A DNA stretch of 64,000 nt, taken from NCBI GenBank assembly GCA_039105265.1, contig JAPFFF010000005.1:2279501-2343500 (forward strand), read 5' to 3'. A model generated the notes under the pieces. The model searched no databases. It saw only the letters and a list, made by a program, of their open reading frames with translations, and was not told the origin of the DNA. The translations under genes and the position numbers were made by a program. The stretch comes from Tritrichomonas musculus. Lineage: Eukaryota > Parabasalia > Tritrichomonadida > Tritrichomonadidae. This document shows, in pieces, positions 1-10,932 of the stretch. The number at the start of each line of letters is the position of its first letter. The first letter of the stretch is position 1.

Positions 1-418
1 GGTTATTTTTGATGGCTTGATGAAAGAGTACCTGGAGATTTCTGAGGATTACAACATTGTTTGGCTGAATACTATTAACATAGGCTTCAAAATCTTGAAT
101 TGAACTTACAGGTACTTTAATCTGCATCATTACATATTGAATTATTTGTGGATTTTCACGCCCGAGCTTGATTATTTCTTCTTTTGATGGTATATTATAA
201 AAGTAGTTAACTTTCGGATTTGTTTTTTGTGGTACACGAGGAACAGGAGATAAAAACGGTGTTCCCTTGTTTTTTGGATTAAGAAATGGAAGAGGACTTT
301 TTTGATTTGGATTAATATTTGAAACTCTCGGAGCTACTTTACTATCATTATATGGTCTTGCAATAGGCGGGTTTTGAGGACTGTTTGAATCTAAATGAAA
401 GGATCTTATTTTCTTCAT
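1..418 (-). CDS. N-terminal part of an unknown Pro/Asn-rich protein (runs off the window start)
   Basis: An open minus-strand frame begins at the ATG at 418-416 and stays open for 139 codons to base 1, so the stop lies outside the window. The first ~85 residues are low in complexity and rich in Pro, Asn, Ser and Lys. They include repeated short Pro-flanked segments such as FLSPVPRVPQK, which suggests a disordered region. From about residue 85 the sequence becomes more ordered (EEIIKLGRENPQIIQYVMMQ, then a helical-looking stretch). The start is favoured because TCACTATTAC, a good match to the trichomonad initiator TCAYTWT, lies directly upstream of the ATG. I do not recognise the family. Low-complexity leaders of this kind occur in many trichomonad regulatory proteins, but nothing here gives a function. 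Confidence 0.6.
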   Translation of the reverse strand, partial: MKKIRSFHLDSNSPQNPPIARPYNDSKVAPRVSNINPNQKSPLPFLNPKNKGTPFLSPVPRVPQKTNPKVNYFYNIPSKEEIIKLGRENPQIIQYVMMQIKVPVSSIQDFEAYVNSIQPNNVVILRNLQVLFHQAIKNN

Positions 419-705
419 GTAATAGTGAAGAAAATTTTAGTAAATTTAAAATTGAGGAAATTCAACTTTTTGAAAAATTAGCAGATATTTGAATTAAAAA
501 AAGCGTAGCTTTATCAAAAAAAAAAAATCAATTTTTTGAATTCATACACAATAAATAATATTGAAATTTCTTGGCATGTTTTGTTTTGTTTTGATCTTTA
601 AATCTAGAATATCGTGCATTTAATGGTCTGTAATTCTTCTTATCAATGTAATGCATTAACAACGTCAGTTGGCATTTTAAATTGCTATTAGCTTTTTAAC
701 ATCTT

Positions 706-1219
706 TCATAAAGTTTTCTGAGTTTGATGATGCATTTCGGTGAGTAATGTATGATGTAACTCATTTGGTAAATTTTCAAATGATTTTGAAATTGTAGGTC
801 CAAATAATTTTGCAAATTCGTCAAAAGTCATTTCATTCATTACTTCGAAGTCTTTTGATCCTTGATAATTTGGCTATTAATTTTCAAGTAATCCGTATTT
901 TTCGTCAATTTGGATTTTTGGATCTTTGCTATAATTTTTATTTCTGATATTTAGTTTGATATTTAGAGGAATAATTAGTATTAAAATAATTTGTTGAATG
1001 GTTTAAACTAACGTTTTTAACATAATTTGTAGATGTAATATTTTTATAAGAATGCCTTGCTTCATTGAATTCATTTCCAAAATCGGTTGGATAAGAAATA
1101 AAAAATTCATCTAAATTTAATATTGATAGTTTGAAAAGCTCAGATATTTTTATAGGAATCACTGAAAGAATAACGATTTTATGAATGGTTAATAAATATA
1201 AGTTGTAAATGTATATCAT
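706..1219 (-). pseudogene. Decayed host gene, unknown family
   Basis: The minus strand carries a protein-like reading that moves between frames. A 93-codon stretch ends at 938. The sequence then continues in another frame with KDPKIQIDEKYGLLEN, meets two adjacent stops, and goes on as SKDFEVMNEMTFDEFAKLFG and PNELHHTLLTEMHHQTQK before a final stop at 706-708. The composition of the later part (Asp, Glu, Phe, Lys in balanced order, no homopolymer bias) is unlike the surrounding AT-rich DNA, which is why I read it as a former gene. At least one frame shift and two stops interrupt it. The C-terminal segment looks helical. Family not recognised. It lies tail-side of the next gene's 5' region and has no clear promoter. 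Confidence 0.4.
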
Positions 1220-1545
1220 TAAAAATCCTAATTATCTGATCATATCAAGTAAAAAAGAGGTTATAGCATTATAAAGCATATTCATAGAAGAAATTCAAAA
1301 AAAAATCTTTTGATTTCATCTATAAACTCCAATGAAAATAAATGATTTTAATTTTATCCTTATGAATTTAGTCTTATTAATATTTTAACTGAGAGCATGA
1401 TAATAAAGAAGAAGGTCATAGTATAAAGAAATCACAAATAGTTTTGTATCAATTTCAGGAAAAGAGCGCGGCTTTTATATTTTTCTGTTTACAAAATTCA
1501 AGGAATCGTAAAAACGTTAAATATAAAGAATCTTGATTTATACAA
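1220..1545. other. AT-rich upstream region of the cyclase gene
   Basis: No coding remnant is visible. The region holds the presumed promoter of the cyclase gene at 1546. No close TCAYTWT initiator is found next to that ATG; the immediate leader is GATTTATACAA. Confidence 0.5.
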
Positions 1546-4500
1546 ATGACCATCCAACTTGTGGATGATCCTTCACGTCAATCACAACGTTCGATGTCTC
1601 TTTCGACAGTCTCAGTTGATGTTGCCTCCGATTCAGCTTTAACTTCTTCAATTGATTTAATTTTTCCCCTATACGATGAAATTACCCGAGTTGCTCCTCA
1701 GAAATCAGGCTCTTCTGTTATAATGTTTTTTATTATACTATTTGAAGCATTTTTATGTGGATATTTCCCCTTTCTTCCTGACACATGGGATTTTGATAAA
1801 AGCTCTGATAAAATTTTAAGATATATATCATATATTTTAGATTTTGGAAATGCAGATAAAAGTATCCTTAACTCATTCATTCCTTCCATTATTATAATTT
1901 GCCTTACATTTCTTATTTATCTTTGGTTTATTTGTTTATTAGCGTATTATCAAGCTAACAAAACTTTTAACAGAAAAACAATTTTTATAAGCCGCTTTAT
2001 ATTTAGCTATAATGTTCCTGTTTTACTGATTCCAATAATGTACTCTTTTGGCTTTAACCTAAATGCAATATTTACAGAAGAAAAAAATCAAACAGCATAT
2101 ATAGTTCTAACTGTACTCTCAGCAATATTAGTTCTAAATATCTATTTCGTTTTTTATTTAGATATAATTTTTCGTTCATCAACACCATATTTAGAAAAGT
2201 CATGTTTTTCTATGTGGGATGGTAATCCTTTTTTCTATTTTGTTCTCATTCAAGGCTTTTCCGCTTTTTCATCAAGACTCCTTTTTCATTTCCCTAAATG
2301 GACGAGATGTTTTTTGGTTGTGGTTTATTGTTTTGCATCAGGTGGTTTAATTTTCGCCACTTTTTACTTCCCCTATGTTAATCAAACTTCAAACATAATA
2401 ATGGCGTCAATGCACACAACTAATATAATTAGCTCAATTTTAGCCATTTGTCCGATACTATCAGTAGTGCGATTAATTATACCTATAATTATTTTCATAA
2501 TATCTGTAATAGTTTACAAATATGTCTTTAAATATATTCGGAAGAAAGTCGTAGAAGAACCAAAAATCAAAAATGAGCTTCAATCATTACGATCGCTGCA
2601 TGTTTGCATATCAGACGATCCTAATTCTTTTATCAATTGGACATTAGTTCGCTCAATTACAACACGCCATCAAACTACTAATATTTTGGTTCGAACAGCC
2701 CAAATTTTATCATTTTTCCCATCAGAATCGCAATTATTAAACATGTATGTAGCATTAATATCTAAACGAAGTGATTTAAAGCTTAACGAACGATTCTTAT
2801 TTTATCAAATTAGACGAGTTCATGTTCTTCGTCAGTCTTCAGCAACGAAACTTTTCAACTATGAATTTGAAGAAGTGAAGAAATCAACATCAAAAATGAT
2901 AGCTTGTTTTTCGCAATTTTTCATATCAAATAATGATCTTTCGATAGAAACTTTAGTTGGCCTTGTAAAATTAAACCGAAAGACAAATTCAATTTGTCTT
3001 GAGGCCATTGATAAATATCCTAATTCAGCTCGTTTAATGTACGAGTATTCAAAATATCTAATTGAATGTCATGCTCAATTTAAAGAAGGAGCTGCATGGC
3101 ATTATAAAGCAGAGCTAATGGACTCAGGAAAGCATACTGTCATTGATTATTCTTTCCGAGCTATGGTAAATCTATTTCCAGTATACTTAAAGAAAGAAAT
3201 TCTTGATTACAAAGGGAAGAAGATCATTCAAACCAAGAAGGACCAAAGCAATTCCTCAAATTCGTCAATGACAGGACAGAAATTTGATCTTGATGATGAA
3301 GCAAACGAAGAAGAAGCCGAAAAAATATTTGATAAGCCGCGTCTTCGTTTTGCCTTAAAACGAGCAGTAGATAACATGAAATGTCCTCCTTTATCATTTT
3401 TAATTGTTGCTTCCTTTGTCCGATTATTTTTGACACTTTTAATTTTCCTTCTTCTTTTCTTTTGTTTTTATAACTTTTTTGATGGTAGACTTGATAATAC
3501 GATCTTGATGGAATCTGTTGCAACTATCAGAGAAACATATTTAATTGGAATGACATGTTTGTGCCAATTGATTGGAAGTAACTTTAAGGTTATTGGAATG
3601 ATTTATTATCCTGAAGAAACGACGGAATATAATATCTTCCAAAATCCTTCACTCGCGATGTTATCTAGTACGATGGATGGTCTTAGGGCACTTCAAGATC
3701 TTAGCTCTATGCTTTCTTTACATGGCAGTTCAATAGCCGAGACTGCTAAATCATTCCTTGTTGATGGTGAAATTCAATATTGTTTTGATAATGGAACACT
3801 TTTACCGCCAACTCCTTCTTCTACTTGGTCAATGGCTTATTATCTACTTTCAATGCTCCCACGAAGTGCTCATGCTTTACTTTTCTACGGACAAAATATC
3901 ACTAAATCAAGTGTACTTTGTGAATTAGGAGGTAATGCGGTTGCATTTCAAAATAATATGGACAAAGCAACTGTTGATTTTACTCAAAGAGAGTCAGCTA
4001 CGGCTAGTAAAATAAACAAACAATTAGATATTGGTTTTATCGTTGTTCCTATTGCTTTGACTATCTTGATTTTAGTGCCACTTATCATTGCAATGATTAT
4101 GCTTAGCAAATACATGAAAAGAGTATTTTCTGCTATTATGATGCTTCCTAAAGAAGTCCTTATTCAAGCATCAAAGCCAATTGTTAAAAGTGAATTTGAC
4201 TCAACAACTGTAGCTTCTTCTATAGAATTAGATAGGCTCCCGAGCATTGGAATCCCATTCGTTGTCGTGCTCGCAAATATTATATCAGTTGTTGCTATCG
4301 TCTTGTTGATGCATCAAATAAGAACTACAAATAACAGGTTTATGAATGCTGCTTATTGGCTGGAAACATCGGCAAGAAGAGGTCCAACTGTAATGGAAGC
4401 ATTATCTAATGCCTATTTACTCGCATATTTCCAAGTAGCTAATTATGTAAAATATGGGTCAGCATTGCAATCAATGCAATTTTTGAAGCAAAATTTGGAT

Positions 4501-6564
4501 ACTGTGATGAAACTGAATAGAGATCTTCTTGTTGGTAATGATGAGATTCCTTCTTGTAACGGTTTTTCAGAAGAATTAGATGAAATTCATTATGGTGATT
4601 CTTGTACAACAGAAATTGAAGAAATAGGCTTGCATGGAAGTTATAATTGTCTATCAGTTGATCAATTGATGATGATTTTTTCGACACTTATTGAAGAGTT
4701 GCTCGCCGGATTTCAAGAAAATTATACTAATTTAATTGGTCTAACTGACAATTTCCTTCATCTTTCGCACCTTGTTTTTTATCATCTTTTCCCTAATCTT
4801 CAAAGAGTGAAAGTAATTTTATCAGATAGCTGTAAAGATCTTATAACAGGGGCAAATCTTTACAATGGACTATTGCTTATTGTTGCTTTTATCTTAATTT
4901 TAATTCTATTTGCAATTGAGAGGATTTTCAATTTGAAATTAAAAGCGGCCATAAATACTCTCAAAATTTTGATTGCAAGATTTCCACCAAATGCTGTAAT
5001 ATCAAACCAAAACTTACTTGATTTAATTATTGGTAAGAATCAAATGAAACGGGATAAGCAATTGTCTGCTGCTCAATCCGTTATAGACAGTTCTCCAGAT
5101 GCTATCCTCGCTCTCAATGGAGATTGCACGATTGAGTCAATGAACCCCGCAGCCTGTAGAATTTTCGGTTATACCCCAGAGCAAATCCTTGGGCAATCCT
5201 TAAAAGCTTTAATACCAAATCCTGAAGAAGCCAAAGCAGCTAATCCTCGAAATCAGATTGCTAATCAAGACGATGACAATAGTATTGAAGAGATAAACTT
5301 AGAAGATATTGGTGAATCCAATGAAAAAGACGAGCAAGAAAAGACTGGAACTACACACAAAAGCACTAAGAACGAAAGTACTTCTAATACTTCCTCAAAT
5401 GGTAAGACAGAATCTCTCTATCGACAATTTGCCCTTATGAAGGCCAACCAAGCAGCCATGACCTATTCTTGTCAATCTGTTGGTCTTAAAGACGACGATA
5501 CTGAAGTTAATTTAGAGATTACTTTAATTGGCATTAAGGAAGGGCAATATTTCGCCTTAATAGCTGTTGATCAGACCGCTAAAATCCGACAACAGAAAGA
5601 AGTTGAAGAAGCCAAAAAGCAGTCTGAAAAATTGCTATATCAAATTTTACCACGCGATATTGTAACGCGTATGAATCGAGGCGAAAAAGATATTTCATTT
5701 ACTGTTCCATCAGCTACGATTATCTTCATCGATGTTGTTAAATTTTCAGATTACATGGCGACATTGACACCCAAACAGATCATGCAAAATGTTGGCAAAT
5801 ATTTCAAGAATTGGGATGATCTCCTTCAGAAATACAAGACCATCATTAAGATCAAATTGATAGGGGATGTTTACATGGCAGCAGCAGGACTCTTTAATCC
5901 TGAAATGTCACCCAGTATTCATGCCTCTGAGATGATCAACTTTGCCATTGACGGAGTCCGTGCACTGGAAGACATCAATGCTTCACTTGATGCAAATTTA
6001 TCCGTTAGAATCGGTATAAACACAGGTGGACCGATCATTGCTGGTGTCCTTGGAATAGACAAACCACTTTTCGATATAATTGGAGACCCAATCAACATTT
6101 CGTCAAGATTACAATCAACGGATATTCCAAACGAGATACAGATTTCACAGGCAACTTACGACCTAGTGAAGGACAAGAGCTTCGATATTGAAAAAAGAGG
6201 AGAGATATTCTTAAAGGGAAAAGGAAACCAGTTGACATATTTAGTGCATCCAACTCAAGTCGAAGAGCCAAACGACTACTTCAGGTCTGGAAGCGTTTTC
6301 AGATTGCCGAGATTCCCGTCAACCGCAAGATTGAATCCACAGGTCAGCAACCAGTCGATCGCGCCATCAAGTATCATGGTACCTGAAGATGACGAAAGAA
6401 CGCAGAACAGCATCATGATTGGCTCTGCAAACAACACACAGAACACTCAAGTAACGCAAAATACGCAAAATACTCAAAATAGTCAAAACAGTCAGAATAG
6501 TCAAAGCAGTCTGAGTATTCAAAATAGTCAAAACACAAATAATTCGTCAAAAATTAAGACTTAG
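1546..6564 (+). CDS. Multi-span membrane adenylyl cyclase with PAS domain
   Basis: A 1672-residue class III nucleotide cyclase, expected to make cAMP at a cell membrane. About seven hydrophobic spans lie between residues 55 and 325. Further spans lie near 617-645, 829-855, 903-923 and 1107-1126. A PAS-type sensor segment follows (about 1172-1345, with SPDAILALNGDCTIESMNPA), broken by a charged low-complexity insert. The catalytic domain covers about 1385-1560. Both metal-binding aspartates are present (D1396 in FIDVVKFSD, D1441 in KLIGD). K1437 and D1510 are the adenine-specifying pair of adenylyl cyclases, and N1517 and R1521 (INISSR) are the transition-state residues. The tail is an Asn/Gln repeat (TQNTQNSQNSQ). 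This layout matches the large expanded cyclase family known in Trichomonas. A catalytically competent adenylyl rather than guanylyl cyclase is predicted; the sensed signal is unknown. Confidence 0.93.
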   Translation: MTIQLVDDPSRQSQRSMSLSTVSVDVASDSALTSSIDLIFPLYDEITRVAPQKSGSSVIMFFIILFEAFLCGYFPFLPDTWDFDKSSDKILRYISYILDFGNADKSILNSFIPSIIIICLTFLIYLWFICLLAYYQANKTFNRKTIFISRFIFSYNVPVLLIPIMYSFGFNLNAIFTEEKNQTAYIVLTVLSAILVLNIYFVFYLDIIFRSSTPYLEKSCFSMWDGNPFFYFVLIQGFSAFSSRLLFHFPKWTRCFLVVVYCFASGGLIFATFYFPYVNQTSNIIMASMHTTNIISSILAICPILSVVRLIIPIIIFIISVIVYKYVFKYIRKKVVEEPKIKNELQSLRSLHVCISDDPNSFINWTLVRSITTRHQTTNILVRTAQILSFFPSESQLLNMYVALISKRSDLKLNERFLFYQIRRVHVLRQSSATKLFNYEFEEVKKSTSKMIACFSQFFISNNDLSIETLVGLVKLNRKTNSICLEAIDKYPNSARLMYEYSKYLIECHAQFKEGAAWHYKAELMDSGKHTVIDYSFRAMVNLFPVYLKKEILDYKGKKIIQTKKDQSNSSNSSMTGQKFDLDDEANEEEAEKIFDKPRLRFALKRAVDNMKCPPLSFLIVASFVRLFLTLLIFLLLFFCFYNFFDGRLDNTILMESVATIRETYLIGMTCLCQLIGSNFKVIGMIYYPEETTEYNIFQNPSLAMLSSTMDGLRALQDLSSMLSLHGSSIAETAKSFLVDGEIQYCFDNGTLLPPTPSSTWSMAYYLLSMLPRSAHALLFYGQNITKSSVLCELGGNAVAFQNNMDKATVDFTQRESATASKINKQLDIGFIVVPIALTILILVPLIIAMIMLSKYMKRVFSAIMMLPKEVLIQASKPIVKSEFDSTTVASSIELDRLPSIGIPFVVVLANIISVVAIVLLMHQIRTTNNRFMNAAYWLETSARRGPTVMEALSNAYLLAYFQVANYVKYGSALQSMQFLKQNLDTVMKLNRDLLVGNDEIPSCNGFSEELDEIHYGDSCTTEIEEIGLHGSYNCLSVDQLMMIFSTLIEELLAGFQENYTNLIGLTDNFLHLSHLVFYHLFPNLQRVKVILSDSCKDLITGANLYNGLLLIVAFILILILFAIERIFNLKLKAAINTLKILIARFPPNAVISNQNLLDLIIGKNQMKRDKQLSAAQSVIDSSPDAILALNGDCTIESMNPAACRIFGYTPEQILGQSLKALIPNPEEAKAANPRNQIANQDDDNSIEEINLEDIGESNEKDEQEKTGTTHKSTKNESTSNTSSNGKTESLYRQFALMKANQAAMTYSCQSVGLKDDDTEVNLEITLIGIKEGQYFALIAVDQTAKIRQQKEVEEAKKQSEKLLYQILPRDIVTRMNRGEKDISFTVPSATIIFIDVVKFSDYMATLTPKQIMQNVGKYFKNWDDLLQKYKTIIKIKLIGDVYMAAAGLFNPEMSPSIHASEMINFAIDGVRALEDINASLDANLSVRIGINTGGPIIAGVLGIDKPLFDIIGDPINISSRLQSTDIPNEIQISQATYDLVKDKSFDIEKRGEIFLKGKGNQLTYLVHPTQVEEPNDYFRSGSVFRLPRFPSTARLNPQVSNQSIAPSSIMVPEDDERTQNSIMIGSANNTQNTQVTQNTQNTQNSQNSQNSQSSLSIQNSQNTNNSSKIKT

Positions 6565-6660
6565 AGATTTTTTTTTTTAATATATTTGTTACTTAAATTA
6601 ATTTTTACTTTTATTGAAGAATGAAAGATTTTTGTTTTATAGTCTAGAGTAAACCCCCCC

Positions 6661-6800
6661 CCCCCCCTACCAATAGACCTTCTAATGGTAACCTAAAAAA
6701 ATGGACCCGACCCGTTTTTTCCGGGTAAGGTAATTACCCACCTTTCAAGTGAAGTGTTTAAGTATTACCCGATTATTTTTCTTTATTTATTCATTTAATT
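6661..6800 (+). repeat. Dispersed repeat, copy 1 (next to a 14-C run)
   Basis: This segment resembles 15060-15165. Shared blocks include ACCTTC.AA.GGT.ACC followed by TAAAA and an ACCCGACC block, then TGAAG.GTT before a second ACCC block. Copy 1 also has a GGGTAA...TTACCC inverted pair. It is richer in G+C than the desert around it. It is probably a degenerate mobile-element fragment; its family is unknown. Confidence 0.4.
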
Positions 6801-7541
6801 TATAATAAATAATAAATGTTAATTTTTTCATTAATAATTTTGATTTATTGATTCATTTTCAATATCTGGAACCAAAAACTCAGTACCACCAAAGTTCTCA
6901 AAAAGTGAAAATAATTGGTAACGTCGTCTCAATAATATTGAACCGAATTATTAACTTTGTACCTATTTTACATCCTCTGAATTTTATCAAAAAGTTAAAT
7001 AATATATCAATTCATCTTTATTTCCTAGTGAAAATTATTAATTTAATATTTTATTTATTTGTTACTATCTGTTAAAATATTATAACGATATATCTTAATT
7101 ATTTAATATAAAACCCATTTTATCATAAAAAAACAAACTTTTTAATTAATATATTCGATTTTGAATTATCTCATTCAATATTTTGAATACCAATTGTTTT
7201 ACTATTGCATTTATTAGAAAAAGTTTGTTACAAAAGTTTATATGATTTTTTACGATATCACTCATTAAACAGATTTACTGAGTTATTTAAAGATAAAGAA
7301 ATTTAAATATAAATAAAAATAATTTAATAATCATATAATTCTAAGGATAAACCAAATAATATGATAAAATTACTGAATGTTTTGCTTGTAGTAACATAAG
7401 AAGTTTGCATTTGAGGAAATTCGACTTTGATTTAGACGAAAATCTTAATAACAAAACATTGATAACAGCCTTCTGTAATTGAAATGGTTTGAATATACTT
7501 ATTTAATGACTTTATCTTGAGTTTTTTTAAGTTATTTTGCT

Positions 7542-7597
7542 AGATCACCATTTTTCTGAAAGAATAGCAAAAGGACTTGGCAGAAAAATGGTGATCT
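7542..7597. repeat. Perfect 17-bp-stem hairpin
   Basis: AGATCACCATTTTTCTG at 7542-7558 is exactly matched by its reverse complement at 7581-7597, leaving a 22-base loop. It could be a collapsed inverted-repeat element or a structured RNA. Nothing around it indicates a gene. Confidence 0.7.
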
Positions 7598-10560
7598 TTG
7601 GAAGAAATCGAGGTTAGTTATTTTTGTTTGGCTTTGATGTTAAGTGATAACCGAATTATAAAATTATCATAAAGTTTTATTATTTATTTATAATTCAATG
7701 GATTGAATTTATAATTGAGAATTGTACCACTCTATAATTGAGAAAATATATGTTAATGCTATGCTTCAATTATTTGAATGTATCAGAAATTTTCTGAACT
7801 GGTACATAGTAAATATTATCGGTACAGGGTTATTGAAACGACGTTACTGAGATTTTGGCCGCTTCAAAAAGTTTATAAAAATAAAAAAAATATATCTTAA
7901 TTATCTTAATTATTAACACTGTAATTTATTTTCTTTCCTAAGTTTCAATTTAGTATATGTGTGTTGACTTTTAAGTTATATAAAAAAAAAAAGATCTTGA
8001 GGAGAATAACTTAAAAATAGTATTGTATCTATAATAGTATTAGTTGGAACTAGTTGTAAGGAAAAGCTTTCCTATTTTTCTGTCGGATTACTAAATAAGG
8101 TAGGTAAGAAAATCAAGTAACAATGTAATTTCAAAGATATGCGATTTTATAAAAGCATGAACAAATTGGAAAAATATTGCAATTCATGGTATAATACATC
8201 GGATGTACATTTGGTGATATCGGTCTTGGGAGTCTAAATGCGATAATTGGCCTAATTTGCTACGATTTTAAGAAAAAATTCTGAATGAAAACGTATTTAA
8301 ACGAGCATCATTCAAAATAGAGGCATATCTACCAAAAAAGCATCATTCAAAATAGTGGTAGGCAAATCAAATTACTTTTATAAATTCATAATTAATATCT
8401 AAATATATTTATATCATTAAATAAGTTTTTATTAATTCAATTTTCAAGTTATAAATAAGACTTATTTATTCTTCTCAAATTGAAAGAACATTCAATTAAT
8501 CTCTCTCAAATTGAAATGGTATTCAATCTTGAACTTATCAAAAATGAAAGAGTATTCATTTTTCAATATATCAAATTTGAATACATCTACTTTTTGAATT
8601 GAAGATATTGAGTCAAAAATGATGATTTGAATGAAAACTAAAAACTGTATAGAAGTTTTCGTTTGCTCAAGAGGAAAAATTTTAATATGCATCATTTAAA
8701 TCTTATATTATCATTTTCAAAAAAATTTATCGAGTAGAATTTTGGTTGACATGCCTCTTTCAAAATCTTGCATTTAATTTCATAAATTAAAAAGTCCAAA
8801 AAATCTAAGAAGTCCACTAAAAAAGTCCAAAAATTAAACTTTTTTAAAAATTATTAAGAATACAATGTCTAATGCATCTTTCAATCAATATATATTAAAA
8901 TGACTTCTTTTTTAGACAATTGATTATTTCGTATAAAATTGGTTATAGTTTCGGAATCAATTGATTTGATTTATTTTCAATGTAAATTCTCATTCAAATT
9001 CAAAAAGAGCTGTTGATTCTAAAACCATGGCATGAATATATATTAAAACCAAAATCTTAGTATGGTGCTGCCAGGTAGAGATATTATAAAATGTATAAAT
9101 AGTCAGTATGAAATTTAAAGTTCTTCAAAATATCTAAAATATGATCTTGAAGCCATTCAACTTCCAACTTTTGAATATAGTAATAGCCAAAAAGATATTA
9201 AATATTGAATTTTACTTGAATTTCATCTTTCTTTTTTGTTGTGGCTTGTTTTAATGGATTGGAAAAGGAGAAAATAATAATTGCTTTGAGATTTTTAAAT
9301 GTAGCTATAATTTCATTTAAGTAGGCCAAGAATCAAATTATTTTTTTTAAAGATCATCTGTTGATGGAAACTCAAATTCTTCATATTCAAAACCTGGCTT
9401 ATTGATTGTCTCCAGTTGTGATTTTTCTTTGAACTATATTTGATAAAAGTCAATAATATTGATATATTTGAAGCTATTCTTTGAGAGTTCTAAATCATCG
9501 ATAATAAAGAGCCCTAAAATTAGCTTAATTGATCAATTCAAAAATGAAATGCTGCATTATGAATTCAGTAGTTTCTATGAACTGTTGTTCATTGAGCCTT
9601 CAACTATACAATCTTTAAAAAGAAGGAAATATTGACCATATCAAGAATCTTTGCTAGCAAGGTGGCTAGATTCAATGTAGATAATGTGTATGAAACAGTT
9701 GTTCTCATAAGCTTTTTGAATCACTTTTTAACTTGTAAACTACATTGTTAGTTATGAAAAAGAATGGATAACAGTGTCACTTTTCCTGTAAATCTTTTTG
9801 ATAACATTGTCAAAGAAATATTTATTTGAAAATTATCGTCAAAAAAAAAATGTCTTTTTAGTTTTCTATTGTCTTTAATTCAAAGAAAAATTGAATGGTA
9901 TTGATATATGTTAAAATTTCTTGAGTAAATGGTTAAAATTATTAAATGTTAATTTTTTTAAAAGCTTCATAACACTTTGATGAATATTATATTCTATTTT
10001 AGTTGAATTCCATCAAGGATATTCTTTGATTTTCTCAATTATAGCATTATCATTTTCTGCTATTTCTAACCTTAAACCGTTTATTTTAGAAACATATATT
10101 GTCATTGTTTTATTATAAAAAAATAAATAAATATAAATAAAACTGATTGATCCATTTTTAGCAGAATATGATGTATTATCTCACTCATTGATTTTCTAGG
10201 CTTATAACAAACGACATCCAATTTTTTGTGAAAAAATACGTTATAAAATAAAAAATAAACTTTTGAAACAACAAATTTTTCGCCGTTTATTTTGAATAAA
10301 TCCGTTATTTACAAAAAAATCGAATTTTGGGATGAATTTGTATTGGAATTTCAGTAAAACCGCCGGGAAAAGGTGAAAATAGACTTACTTTGTTAAGTTA
10401 ATTAGCCTAATTCCAATATTTCTTAAATAGGTATTTGAAATCTAAGATTTATGCAAATTTTCAAACACTAACTAAAAAAAAAGGAATTAGCAAAGTTTAA
10501 TGATTAGTTTTATTAAGAAAATTGTATATGATAGGTAAAATTTGTAAATGCAATTAGTAA

Positions 10561-10800
10561 TTGTTAGCTTTTTTTAGCCACTACAAAGTAGTGGCTCGCA
10601 GAGACGGATTTGTCGAATTTATGAGCTCAGGGTCGCCCTCGACATTCGCATCCCTTGCCGTCGTAGACCCTGATCCCTTTGGGGGCTTGAAGAATATTGA
10701 ATATAACAATCTTCAAAAAAAAAAAAAAAAAAGTGAACTTAAAAGGCGGTGGTTGGAGGGATGTTTGTCCGCAGGACATACATCATTCCAAATACTATTA
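10561..10800. other. G+C-rich island with hairpins, unknown
   Basis: An abrupt island of near-balanced composition sits inside very AT-rich DNA. It contains AGCCACTAC-AAA-GTAGTGGCT (10576-10596, a perfect 9-bp stem) and a second near-perfect hairpin, GATGTTTGTCC-GCA-GGACATACATC, near 10760-10785. A frame across it has no ATG start. It may be the remnant of an inserted element or a structured RNA; no RNA family is recognised. Confidence 0.4.
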
Positions 10801-10932
10801 ATGGCTAAATTAAAAAGTAAATACTATAAAAACTATCAAAATCGTAAAAATGCTAATAAAATATAAAAGGGGATAAAATAAAAAGGAGGAAAAAAAAAAA
10901 AAAAAAAAAGATATTATAAAAAATTATGAATT

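Larger units (their letters stand above)
6565..10560. other. 4-kb AT-rich gene-free stretch
   Basis: No convincing gene on either strand. It contains a 14-C run at 6654-6667, one copy of a dispersed repeat (6661-6800), a long perfect hairpin (7542-7597), a short direct repeat (8305-8320 and 8340-8355, GCATCATTCAAAATAG) and, around 8480-8590, several variants of a CAAATTGAA/CATTCAAT motif. Occasional short open frames are compatible with chance in AT-rich DNA. Confidence 0.6.

Noticed and set aside
4439-4687. Antisense frames inside the cyclase gene
   Set aside because: Shadows of the strongly supported plus-strand coding sequence.
10561-10866. 101-codon frame over the G+C-rich island
   Set aside because: No ATG start (begins at TTG), includes a poly-A lysine run, and no family resemblance.
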